A stretch of 15,670 nt of DNA, from positions 1 through 15,670 of the forward strand of contig CASEKF010000065.1 of NCBI GenBank assembly GCA_949288455.1, given 5' to 3'. The position numbers and the translations under genes were made by a program. Positions 6,783 through 13,575 of this stretch are shown piece after piece. The notes under the pieces were generated by a model that worked only from the letters and a program-made list of their open reading frames with translations, was not told where the DNA came from and did not search any database. Source of the stretch: an uncultured bacterium (GTDB taxonomy: Bacteria; Vulcanimicrobiota; CADAWZ01). The stretch's first letter is position 1, and each line of letters opens with the position of its first letter.

Positions 6783-7826
6783 CTATATCAACTTAACAAA
6801 ACTAAAAAAGCCGGCTTCGATATCTTTAAGGGAACAATTGACGTTTCCTTCTATATAATCGATAAAATCGGAATACCCGCTCATAAGTCTGTCAAGATCT
6901 TCCGGAGTCTGCGATTGAAAAATTAAATTACGCATTGAAGACGCCATAGGCATCCCTTTTATATACCAACTTAAATGTTTCCTAATCTTTTTAAAACCTC
7001 TATCTCTACCGGAAATTTTAAATTCGTAACGAGTATGTTTTGCCGCCGTCTCTAATTTTTCCGATTTAGAAGGAGAAACATATGCCCCTGTTTTAATAAA
7101 ATCGTCGCATTCTCTCAAAAGCCAAGGATTTCCTAAAATACCTCTTCCTATCATTACGGCGTCGCATTCGGAATACTTCAATTTTTCAAGAGCAAATTCC
7201 GGAGACTGAATATCTCCGTTCCCAATTACCGGTATGGAAACTCTTTTTTTAACGTCTCGTATAAAATTCCAATCTGACTCGCCGGAATACATTTGTTCCG
7301 AAGTCCGTCCATGAACGGTAACAGCCTTAACTCCGCATTGTTCGGCCAATTCGGCAATCTTCATGCCGCATGACGAATCGGAACCCAATCCTTTTCTAAT
7401 CTTTACCGTTACGGGAACGCTCACCGCTTCAACCGCAGCTTTCATGACTTTAACGGCTGTCTCCGGTTCCAATAACAAAGCGGCTCCTTCCTTCTGCTTT
7501 AAAACCTTTCTAACTGAACAACCCATATTTATATCTATGTGACCGGCTCCAAAAGAAGCCAGCAAAGAAGCGGCCTCAGCCATACAAACGGGATCTCGCC
7601 CTAACAGCTGAAAGGCAGCCTGTTCGCGGCAAGCCGCCACCAGAGCCTTATAAGACTCCTTAGACTTAGAACGCACGAGGCTCTGGCTGCTAATCATCTC
7701 GGCGAAAATTAAGCCGTTAAAATACTCTCCAACGATTTTTATAAATGCCGTATCGGTAACTCCGGCTAAGGGAGCGGCGACAACTCTACTGGGAAAAACT
7801 TTTTTGCCTATCTTAAATCCGTCCAT
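6783..7826 (-). CDS. dusB: tRNA-dihydrouridine synthase (Dus/DusB family)
   Basis: A 347-residue FMN enzyme, normal for the family, that reduces uridine to dihydrouridine in tRNA with NAD(P)H. The TIM-barrel signatures are in order: APLAGVTD (18-25), INMGC with catalytic Cys103, VKIRKG (141-146, Lys142), VHGRT (171-175), and FMN-phosphate loops GNGDI (202-206) and IGRGILGNPW (226-235). The usual GCP next to the catalytic cysteine is GCS here. The family call is firm; the DusB subgroup is a judgement. It is the last gene of the pilus ATPase operon, 12 nt after pilT, with only a weak ribosome site, suggesting coupled translation. A dus gene downstream of unrelated genes is common. Confidence 0.92.
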   Translation of the reverse strand: MDGFKIGKKVFPSRVVAAPLAGVTDTAFIKIVGEYFNGLIFAEMISSQSLVRSKSKESYKALVAACREQAAFQLLGRDPVCMAEAASLLASFGAGHIDINMGCSVRKVLKQKEGAALLLEPETAVKVMKAAVEAVSVPVTVKIRKGLGSDSSCGMKIAELAEQCGVKAVTVHGRTSEQMYSGESDWNFIRDVKKRVSIPVIGNGDIQSPEFALEKLKYSECDAVMIGRGILGNPWLLRECDDFIKTGAYVSPSKSEKLETAAKHTRYEFKISGRDRGFKKIRKHLSWYIKGMPMASSMRNLIFQSQTPEDLDRLMSGYSDFIDYIEGNVNCSLKDIEAGFFSFVKLI

Positions 7827-7838
7827 TTGCTAGTTCCG

Positions 7839-9110
7839 TCAATTGACGTTAATCCCGGCCCTTTCAAAAAGTTTTGGATCGTTCATGCGCAATACGGCTT
7901 CTTCTTTAGTCACGATATTCCGCTTGACATAATCTATTAGAACATTGTCCATAAACTGCATGCCTCTGGCTTTACCCATAGTAATATAACTGGGAATTTG
8001 AGGAGTTTTCCCCTCTCTTATTATATTAGCTAAGCTTAAATCGCTTATTAAAATTTCCATAGCCGCTATCCTGCCTTTCCCGTCAGCTCTCTTCATAAGC
8101 TGCTGAGCTACTATAGCCCTAAGGGATTGAGACAGCTGAATTCTGGCCTGTTCCTGCTGTTTCGAAGGAAAAACGTCTATCATTCTGTCTACCGTCTTAG
8201 TCGCGCTATTAGTATGAAGCGTTCCCATCACCAATACCCCCATTTGCGCCGCGGTGAGAGCAAGAGAAATCGTTTCCAAATCTCTCAGCTCTCCAACTAG
8301 AATTACGTCGGGATCTTCTCTCAAAGCAGCCTTTAAAGCCGAATCAAAAGATTTTGCATGCTGTCTGACTTCTCTATGTGATATAAGACAATTGACCGGA
8401 GTATGAGTAAATTCTATCGGGTCTTCAATCGTTATTATATGAGCCCTGCGGCTATTGTTTATATAATTGATCATAGCCGCCATAGTCGTAGTCTTGCCGC
8501 TTCCGGTAGGACCCGTAACTAAAATTATTCCCTTTCTAAAGTCAGCTATAGTCTTTATAACTTCCGGAAGCTTTAACTCTTCGACCGTGGGAATTTTGCC
8601 GGGAATTATCCTAAAAACGGCTCCCATACCGTTTCTATGCTTTAAAAAATTAGCTCTATATCTGGCTTTTTGAGGTATTTCATAACTGAAATCAACGTTT
8701 CCGGTAGATATGAAAAGATGTTTCTGAAAATCGTTTATCAACGGGAACAACAATTTTTCTGCCATAGGCTGCGTTATTATCGGCAACTCCGTAAAAACCA
8801 TATCGCCGTTAATCCTATATATGGGAGGAGAACCTGTTTCAAAATGCAAATCCGAAGCGTCGAGCTCAATCATCTTTATAAGTAAAGCGTCAACGCTGAC
8901 TTCGCTTAAATTAACTTGTATATTTTTCCTGGCGGCGTCGGTCTTAGTCACAAGAACCGGAGCATCCTCGACTAAGGTCTTAGCCGCAGGAACGTCGTAT
9001 GCGGACTTACGCTGAACCGGAGGCGCGTCTCCCGGAAGTATCAAACCGTCCAAAAGTTTATCTTGAGAAGATTGTTTTTGTTTATTAAATCCAAAATTCA
9101 AAAAATTCAT
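7839..9110 (-). CDS. pilT: PilT-family type IV pilus retraction ATPase, copy 1
   Basis: A 423-residue cytoplasmic hexameric ATPase that powers pilus retraction. After a variable N-terminal extension of about 70 residues (PilT is usually 340-370 in all) come the N-terminal domain (DASDLHF, 85-91), Walker A GPTGSGKT (200-207), Asp box IEDPIEF (228-234), Walker B DPDVILVGELRD (266-277), His box GTLHTN (296-301), and the C-terminal AIRNLIRE-like motif as ANIIREGKTPQI (361-372). The start is supported by AGGAGA 8 nt upstream. It follows the second ATPase by 15 nt. PilT and PilU often occur in tandem; this copy has the more canonical motifs. No pilus assembly genes are in view. Confidence 0.93.
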   Translation of the reverse strand: MNFLNFGFNKQKQSSQDKLLDGLILPGDAPPVQRKSAYDVPAAKTLVEDAPVLVTKTDAARKNIQVNLSEVSVDALLIKMIELDASDLHFETGSPPIYRINGDMVFTELPIITQPMAEKLLFPLINDFQKHLFISTGNVDFSYEIPQKARYRANFLKHRNGMGAVFRIIPGKIPTVEELKLPEVIKTIADFRKGIILVTGPTGSGKTTTMAAMINYINNSRRAHIITIEDPIEFTHTPVNCLISHREVRQHAKSFDSALKAALREDPDVILVGELRDLETISLALTAAQMGVLVMGTLHTNSATKTVDRMIDVFPSKQQEQARIQLSQSLRAIVAQQLMKRADGKGRIAAMEILISDLSLANIIREGKTPQIPSYITMGKARGMQFMDNVLIDYVKRNIVTKEEAVLRMNDPKLFERAGINVN

Positions 9111-9125
9111 AAAAATTCTCCTAAA

Positions 9126-10202
9126 TTATTGAGCGGCTTTCAAAGCTTTGTATTTATCATGCAGGGCTACCGGATTCTGGGAATGTTCAAGAGCCGATTC
9201 CAATAAAATTTTGCCGGAATTAACAAGATCCAGCAAAGACGAATCCATAAGCTGCATGCCAAGTCTCTTCCCGGTGTGCATAGCGTTAATAATCTGATAC
9301 TGTTTAGCGTCTCTAATTAAATTTGCGACGGAACTGTTGGAGAACAATAATTCGTAAGCGCATACCATCCCTTTTCCGCTAGCTAAGGGAATTAGCTGCT
9401 GAGATATTATAGCTTTTAAGGATTCAGAGAACATTACTCTCACCTGCGACTGCTGATCCGGAGGATACGAATCTATAATTCTATCTACGGTCTGCACCGC
9501 GTCGTTAGTATTCATCGTTCCAAAAACAAGATGTCCGGTCTCGGCGGCTGTGATAGCTAAAGAAATAGTTTCCAAATCCCTGAGCTCTCCTATTACTATA
9601 ACGTCGGGATCTTCTCGGAGAGCCGCTCTTAGCGCCGTCTGAAAAGTATCCACGTCTTTTGTAACTTCTCTCTGGACGACAAGGGAATTTTTATTTGTAT
9701 GAATATATTCGACAGGTTCTTCAACCGTTATAATATGAAGCGAACGCTCTATATTGATCAGCTCGATTAAAGCCGCCATCGTAGTAGTCTTGCCGCAGCC
9801 GCTGGGTCCGGTTATAAGAACTATTCCCTGATGGAATCTTGTGATTTTTTTCACGGAGTCTGAAAATCCGAGCGTATTCAGGCTTGGAATATCTCTCGGA
9901 ATCCATCTAAAAACCGCGGAAAGTCCATTTTTCTGATAAAAAGCGTTTGCCCTGTACCTATGTCCCAATTCTTCGGACTGATAAACGAAATCAATGTCGG
10001 CATTCTGCTGTAATTTCTGTATATCTTTCTGGGTAAGAACTTCTTGTAAAATTCCATATACGTCAGCGTTAGTCAAATATGGAAACTCGCTCTGTTCAAG
10101 ACTGCCATAGACCCTTATCATCGGACGGCTCCCGGCCGCAACATGAAGATCTGAACCTCCCTTTTCAATCAACAATTCTAACAATCTGTCTATCTTTTTC
10201 AA
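9126..10202 (-). CDS. PilT/PilU-family ATPase, divergent copy 2
   Basis: A paralogue of the neighbouring PilT. Numbered from the TTG at 10202 (358 residues): SDLHVAAG (17-24), Walker A GPSGCGKT (132-139), VEEPVEY (160-166) in place of the usual IEDPIEF/Y, Walker B DPDVIVIGELRD (199-210), and NLIRDAKQYQI (294-304). The His box reads GTMNTND, with Asn replacing the usual His of TLHT. An in-frame TTG at 10223 would add seven residues, but AGGAGA lies between the two TTGs, 12 nt before 10202, so the shorter start is preferred. It is first in the operon. By position and divergence it may be a PilU-like accessory motor, but the sequence does not prove that. Confidence 0.88.
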   Translation of the reverse strand: MKKIDRLLELLIEKGGSDLHVAAGSRPMIRVYGSLEQSEFPYLTNADVYGILQEVLTQKDIQKLQQNADIDFVYQSEELGHRYRANAFYQKNGLSAVFRWIPRDIPSLNTLGFSDSVKKITRFHQGIVLITGPSGCGKTTTMAALIELINIERSLHIITVEEPVEYIHTNKNSLVVQREVTKDVDTFQTALRAALREDPDVIVIGELRDLETISLAITAAETGHLVFGTMNTNDAVQTVDRIIDSYPPDQQSQVRVMFSESLKAIISQQLIPLASGKGMVCAYELLFSNSSVANLIRDAKQYQIINAMHTGKRLGMQLMDSSLLDLVNSGKILLESALEHSQNPVALHDKYKALKAAQ

Positions 10203-10298
10203 TTCAGCAAAAAATCTCCTCAATTCTATTTTAGAAATAAATTTCTTTATTATTTTTATTTAGTCCTTTTCTATCATAATGAAGGATGTAAAAGGTTT

Positions 10299-10327
10299 TT
10301 GTAGAATTGTATGTACAAACTTATAGA
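10299..10327 (+). promoter_or_regulatory. Candidate promoter with internal dyad for the small membrane protein
   Basis: TTGTAG (10299-10304), a 17-nt spacer, and TATAGA (10322-10327) give good spacing but weak boxes. Between them lies the palindrome TTGTA-TG-TACAA (10307-10318), a possible operator. The same intergenic stretch must also hold the promoter of the divergent pilT operon, which I could not locate with confidence. Confidence 0.3.
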
Positions 10328-10361
10328 TAATTATGTACTGCCACAAAGGAGGAATTTTAAT

Positions 10362-10682
10362 ATGGACATAGGAGTAATAGTCGCCATCATAGCTTTTTTA
10401 ACGATATTTATATTGATATTATCAATTTTCTCCGGCGTATCCAAAGATTTGTCAAGCATAGCGAATTCTCTTAACAGCATAGTCACATTGACGGTTATAT
10501 TCGCAAATAAACAGGGATACACAGAAGAAGATCTGAAGAACGTTTTAGGAACTTCGAAATCGAATTCTTCCCCAAAAAACGAGGCGACTAAACAAAACGA
10601 TGGAGTAAAAAAAGAAACGTCAAGTAAAAAGACGTCTCAGTCGACCAAGGGGACTTCATCCGAAAAAACAAATAAAGAATAA
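10362..10682 (+). CDS. Small single-pass membrane protein, unknown function
   Basis: 106 residues, not recognised. Residues 4-24 are one strongly hydrophobic membrane helix directly after MDI. Residues 25-62 are a mixed, possibly amphipathic stretch (SKDLSSIANSLNSIVTLTV, then YTEEDLKNVLG). Residues 65-106 are a low-complexity tail rich in Lys, Ser, Thr and Asn, probably disordered. No cleavage site or lipobox is seen. The start is set by AAAGGAGGA ending 9 nt before the ATG; an ATG 17 codons upstream (10311) has no ribosome site. It is divergent from the pilT operon and has its own terminator. Confidence 0.75.
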   Translation: MDIGVIVAIIAFLTIFILILSIFSGVSKDLSSIANSLNSIVTLTVIFANKQGYTEEDLKNVLGTSKSNSSPKNEATKQNDGVKKETSSKKTSQSTKGTSSEKTNKE

Positions 10683-10700
10683 AAACGCGCTAAAATAAAT

Positions 10701-10757
10701 AAACCTGATAGATGATATTCAAATGCGAATAATATCTACAGGTTTTTTTATTTTTTG
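10701..10757 (+). terminator. Intrinsic terminator after the small membrane protein
   Basis: AAACCTG...TAGAT...TATTC (10701-10720) pairs with GAATA...ATCTA-CAGGTTT (10727-10745), with small bulges, and runs into T-rich sequence to 10757. It ends only about 11 nt before the next ATG, so it also insulates the downstream operon. Confidence 0.8.
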
Positions 10758-10783
10758 AACAGAATATATGAAAGTTATAAAAT
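10755..10783 (+). promoter_or_regulatory. Candidate promoter overlapping the 5' end of the metallopeptidase gene
   Basis: TTGAAC (10755-10760), exactly 17 nt, then TAAAAT (10778-10783). It sits just after the terminator, where the next operon needs a promoter. Transcription would start near 10790, inside the longest reading frame, forcing a later translation start (ATG at 10891). The match could be chance. Confidence 0.35.
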
Positions 10784-11424
10784 GCCTTGAAAATTTATTC
10801 GTATACTTCGTAAGAGCTTGTGATTTTTTTATTTCAGGAAGAAAAGAATTTGAATTTACCTCAAATTCTTTCGACGTATATAAAAAAAATATGGTAACGG
10901 ATCGTATCGTAGGGAAAAAAATCCTTGCGGATATCCAGCGGCATATAGAAAAGCAATATTCTATAAAAATAAATAACCCTATAGTTCTGGAATTAATAAA
11001 AGAGTCCGAACAACGCGGATTATCGTTCGAATGGAAAACGGAGAATAAGGGAAAATATCATTCTCAAATTATGATAAATGAAAAATATCACATGATTTAC
11101 ATAAGTTCAGGACTAACTATTTCTAAATTCAAGTCTATCGCCTCTCATGAACTAATGCATGCATATCTTTACGAAAAAAAATTATATACGGACAGTCAGC
11201 CCCTAAGAGAAGCCATGGCAAGATGGATAGAATATAAGGTTTTAATAGATCTGGGAGAAAAAAAAGAAGCGAAAAAGCTTATGAATATAAAAACGCTACA
11301 ATTCGGAAGCGGATTCAAAAAAATCCTTCAAGCTGAAAAAAAGACTAAAGGACGTCATTTGGTCGCTTGGCTGCTGGAAAATAAAACTGAAGCGGAAAAG
11401 CTAAAATCGGACGTCTTATCTTAA
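10768..11424 (+). CDS. DA1-like zinc metallopeptidase (HExxH)
   Basis: 218 residues from the first ATG. The zinc motif is SHELMHAYL, with His127, Glu128 and His131; Glu148 in REAMARWIEYK is the probable third ligand. The arrangement HELMHA, about 15 residues, then E-x-x-x-x-W is that of the DA1-like peptidase domain. Family members cleave proteins, but a bacterial substrate is not known to me. The N-terminus (LFVYFVRACDFFISG) is hydrophobic but not a clean signal peptide. No ribosome site precedes the ATG, and a promoter-like pair overlaps it, so the true start may be Met42 at 10891, leaving 177 residues with the active site intact. It leads an operon, 4 nt ahead of the methyltransferase gene. 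Confidence 0.78.
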   Translation: MKVIKCLENLFVYFVRACDFFISGRKEFEFTSNSFDVYKKNMVTDRIVGKKILADIQRHIEKQYSIKINNPIVLELIKESEQRGLSFEWKTENKGKYHSQIMINEKYHMIYISSGLTISKFKSIASHELMHAYLYEKKLYTDSQPLREAMARWIEYKVLIDLGEKKEAKKLMNIKTLQFGSGFKKILQAEKKTKGRHLVAWLLENKTEAEKLKSDVLS

Positions 11425-11428
11425 GCTA

Positions 11429-11971
11429 ATGAGAAACTCAAATTATCATATAAGAAATAAAGATCAATCCGTTAATCCGCTCGGTTTCTTCCAAAAGCCC
11501 AGGCTCAGAACGGCTGCGGTTCTTCACAATATAAGAAGCGCATACAACGTAGGAAATATTTTCAGAACGGCGGACGCGGCTCTGGTCAGTAAAATTTATA
11601 TATGCGGCTATACTCCCTGCCCGTCGAATGAAAAAGTGGCGAAAACCGCTCTGGGAGCGGAAAATTTCGTGCCTTGGGTATATTATAACGATACTCTGCA
11701 AGCTATAGAAAATCTTCGAGCCGAAGGATACCAAATAGCCGCTTTAGAAACGGCCGAAGAAAGCTCATGCTTTTATGCGACCGAATTCCCTCTTAAAACC
11801 GCTTTTATTTTTGGAAACGAAAAAGACGGCATAAGCGCCGAAATACTGGCCGAAGCAGATATTATAACAGAATTTCCGGCTCTGGGCATGAAAAACTCTC
11901 TAAACGTAGCTAACGTCTTCGCTATTACCGTATACGAATGTCTAAGACGAACGGAGCTTTATAAAAAATGA
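11429..11971 (+). CDS. SpoU/TrmH-family RNA 2'-O-ribose methyltransferase
   Basis: 180 residues of the SPOUT trefoil-knot family, which methylates the ribose 2'-OH of tRNA or rRNA using S-adenosylmethionine. Motif 1 is NIRSAYNVGNIFRTADA (34-50) with Asn40 and Arg46; motif 2 is FIFGNEKDGIS (126-136); motif 3 is FPALGMKNSLNVANVFA (149-165), which forms the knot and the cofactor site. Only about 25 residues precede the domain and there is no separate RNA-binding domain, as in TrmH/TrmL-type small members. The exact position modified cannot be told from sequence. There is no good ribosome site, but the ATG is 4 nt after the upstream stop, and the 3' end overlaps the next gene by ATGA, so translation is probably coupled. 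Confidence 0.9.
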   Translation: MRNSNYHIRNKDQSVNPLGFFQKPRLRTAAVLHNIRSAYNVGNIFRTADAALVSKIYICGYTPCPSNEKVAKTALGAENFVPWVYYNDTLQAIENLRAEGYQIAALETAEESSCFYATEFPLKTAFIFGNEKDGISAEILAEADIITEFPALGMKNSLNVANVFAITVYECLRRTELYKK

Positions 11972-12789
11972 ACGATCTCCATGAATATAGGAAACAACTG
12001 ATTGAAGAACTATACGAAAAATATAACGATAAAAAGTATGTGCGCCCGGACCCTCTAGAATATGTTCTGTTATGCTCGCCTTCGCAAAGAGAAACCGCAG
12101 GATTAATATCAGCCTCATTCGCTTACGGGCGCGTGTGGTCCATTTTAAAAATACTGGACGTAATTTTTAAACAAATGGACTTCAAACCTAAGGACTACCT
12201 GTTAAATTCGAGCCGCCAAGAGATAGAAAAAGCGTTCGCAAATATAAAATACAGAGTCTCTTCAGGAGAAGAAATAATCCGTATTTTTATAGGAATAAAA
12301 AAAGTTCTCCTAGAATATGGGAGCTTACGCGACTGTTTTTGTTCATACGTAGATAAAAACGATAAAAATTACGTAGGAGCCGCGTTAAAATTCGCGGCAA
12401 AAATAAAAAATGCCGGACAAATAGAAAAAACTGCGCTACTCCCATTAGAAAATTCGTCTTCTCCCTGTAAAAGACTCATGCTGTTCTTACGCTGGATGAT
12501 AAGAAAAGACAACGTGGATCCCGGCGTATGGGAAACTTTAGACAAATCTAAACTTATAATTCCGCTAGACACCCACATGCTCAGCGTAGGAAAACTACTT
12601 CAATTGACGCCATATACCGCGGCGTCGTTAAAGACCGCAATGTCAATCACAGACACTTTAGCCGAATTTTGCCATGAAGATCCCGTAAAATATGATTTTG
12701 CTCTCACGCGTTCCGGCATAAGAGGAGATAATTTTATTCCACGCTTTCATAATATGTGGGAACAGCCTAAGCGAGCCGTAAATAAATGA
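11968..12789 (+). CDS. TIGR02757/DUF2400 family protein
   Basis: 273 residues of a conserved bacterial family of unknown function. Recognisable blocks are SASFAYGRVWSILKIL (48-63), CKRLMLFLRWMIRKDNVDP (167-185), PLDTHMLSVGKLLQL (199-213) and EDPVKYDFALTRSGI (237-251). The family is thought to be helix-hairpin-helix related to DNA glycosylases, but no activity is established to my knowledge. It is soluble with no signal peptide. Both ends overlap neighbours by 4 nt (ATGA), so it is tightly coupled to the methyltransferase and the transporter gene. The length is normal and no frame break is seen. Confidence 0.88.
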   Translation: MNDLHEYRKQLIEELYEKYNDKKYVRPDPLEYVLLCSPSQRETAGLISASFAYGRVWSILKILDVIFKQMDFKPKDYLLNSSRQEIEKAFANIKYRVSSGEEIIRIFIGIKKVLLEYGSLRDCFCSYVDKNDKNYVGAALKFAAKIKNAGQIEKTALLPLENSSSPCKRLMLFLRWMIRKDNVDPGVWETLDKSKLIIPLDTHMLSVGKLLQLTPYTAASLKTAMSITDTLAEFCHEDPVKYDFALTRSGIRGDNFIPRFHNMWEQPKRAVNK

Positions 12790-13331
12790 AATTATCAGTG
12801 AAAACAATCGTTTATTCAGCGCTGCTTATAGCTCTTTCCGTTCTATTGCGAAGGGTTCTTACGGTGCCTCTGCCGGTAGGCATTCTAAATTTCGGAGGTT
12901 TTCCGGTCGTCTTTGCCGGTCTTTTAATGGGTCCTGCGTCGGGCGCTTTAGTCGGAGGACTAAGCGACGTTATATCGGCATTTTTATTTCCAAAAGGGCC
13001 GTACGTACCTTTCTTTACGATTACTTCCATGCTAACGGGTATAATTCCGCCTCTTACGATAACGTTAATGAAACAAAAAAACGAAGCTACGTTCATATCC
13101 ATATTAATTGCCGTCACATTAGCTCAAAGCATAACGAAATTGCTGTTAATTCCTCAAATAATGTTCTGGTGTTTCGGCATAACGCCAGCAATAACTCTTT
13201 TCAAAGGCGCGATAATGGAATTATTTCATATTCCGCTTTACGCCGTTCTATCGCGAAGTTTGCTGCTTACTCAAACCTATTCGTACATACGAGCCAAACG
13301 GCGGCGACTTTTCGATAAAAAAACGGCTTAA
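12786..13331 (+). CDS. folT: ECF transporter substrate-binding (S) component, FolT-like
   Basis: 181 residues, very hydrophobic, about five to six membrane helices, of the size and layout of energy-coupling-factor S components. The central block SGALVGGLSDVISAFLFP (53-70), followed by GPYVPFFTITSMLTG (72-86), matches the folate-type (FolT) pattern. S components bind the vitamin and need the EcfA/EcfA'/EcfT module, which is not in this window and is presumably shared from elsewhere. The membrane-proximal C-terminal tail is basic (RAKRRR). The ATG overlaps the DUF2400 stop by 4 nt. The ECF S-component call is firm; folate as substrate rests on by-eye similarity. Confidence 0.82.
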   Translation: MKLSVKTIVYSALLIALSVLLRRVLTVPLPVGILNFGGFPVVFAGLLMGPASGALVGGLSDVISAFLFPKGPYVPFFTITSMLTGIIPPLTITLMKQKNEATFISILIAVTLAQSITKLLLIPQIMFWCFGITPAITLFKGAIMELFHIPLYAVLSRSLLLTQTYSYIRAKRRRLFDKKTA

Positions 13332-13370
13332 GACAACACGGCCGCTAAAAATAAACGGAGCTTCAAATAA

Positions 13371-13436
13371 AAACAGCTTTCATATGTCAGTTACGCGCTA
13401 TTACTACTCGCAAAAATATGAAAGCTATTTTATGTT
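13371..13436. terminator. Bidirectional terminator-like hairpin
   Basis: AGCTTTCATAT (13375-13385) is the exact reverse complement of ATATGAAAGCT (13416-13426). The loop is 30 nt, and partly paired A/T flanks extend the stem and give U-rich ends on both strands. It separates the plus-strand operon ending at 13331 from the minus-strand microlipoprotein ending at 13472. Confidence 0.7.
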
Positions 13437-13471
13437 TTATTTAAATCGCAACTTCACATGTCTGCCATAAA

Positions 13472-13561
13472 TTATTCTCCTCCGCCTCCGCAACCCGCAA
13501 GGAAGAAAACGACAAACAGAAGTAAAGAAGAAGATAAAATTCTATGTAAAATCATCGTCAT
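13472..13561 (-). CDS. 29-residue microlipoprotein
   Basis: A short frame, easily missed, with strong signals. AAGGAG (13574-13569) lies 7 nt before the ATG at 13561 (a second in-frame ATG is at 13555). The peptide starts MTMILHRILSSS, continues with the hydrophobic core LLLFVVFF, and ends LAGC-GGGGE. LAGC (21-24) is a perfect lipobox, so signal peptidase II would leave a lipidated peptide of six residues, CGGGGE. It starts 14 nt after the stop of the 675-codon gene, so the two are probably co-transcribed. Comparisons are entericidins and colicin-lysis lipopeptides, though their mature parts are much longer. Function unknown. Confidence 0.72.
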   Translation of the reverse strand: MTMILHRILSSSLLLFVVFFLAGCGGGGE

Positions 13562-13575
13562 ACATACGCTCCTTT

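Noticed and set aside
7839-10202. GspE/PilB secretion or extension ATPases
   Set aside because: Both proteins are short, lack the N1E-type domain and the four-cysteine zinc insert, and match PilT blocks throughout, including the C-terminal NLIRD/NIIRE motif.
10203-10223. TTG at 10223 as the start of the second pilus ATPase
   Set aside because: The AGGAGA ribosome site lies inside this stretch, so it can only serve a start downstream, such as the TTG at 10202.
10233-10246. AGAAAT-AA-ATTTCT dyad ahead of pilT, with a similar ATTTCT-TTT-AGAAAT near 15650
   Set aside because: Short and made of A/T-rich words common in this sequence; no basis for calling a shared operator.
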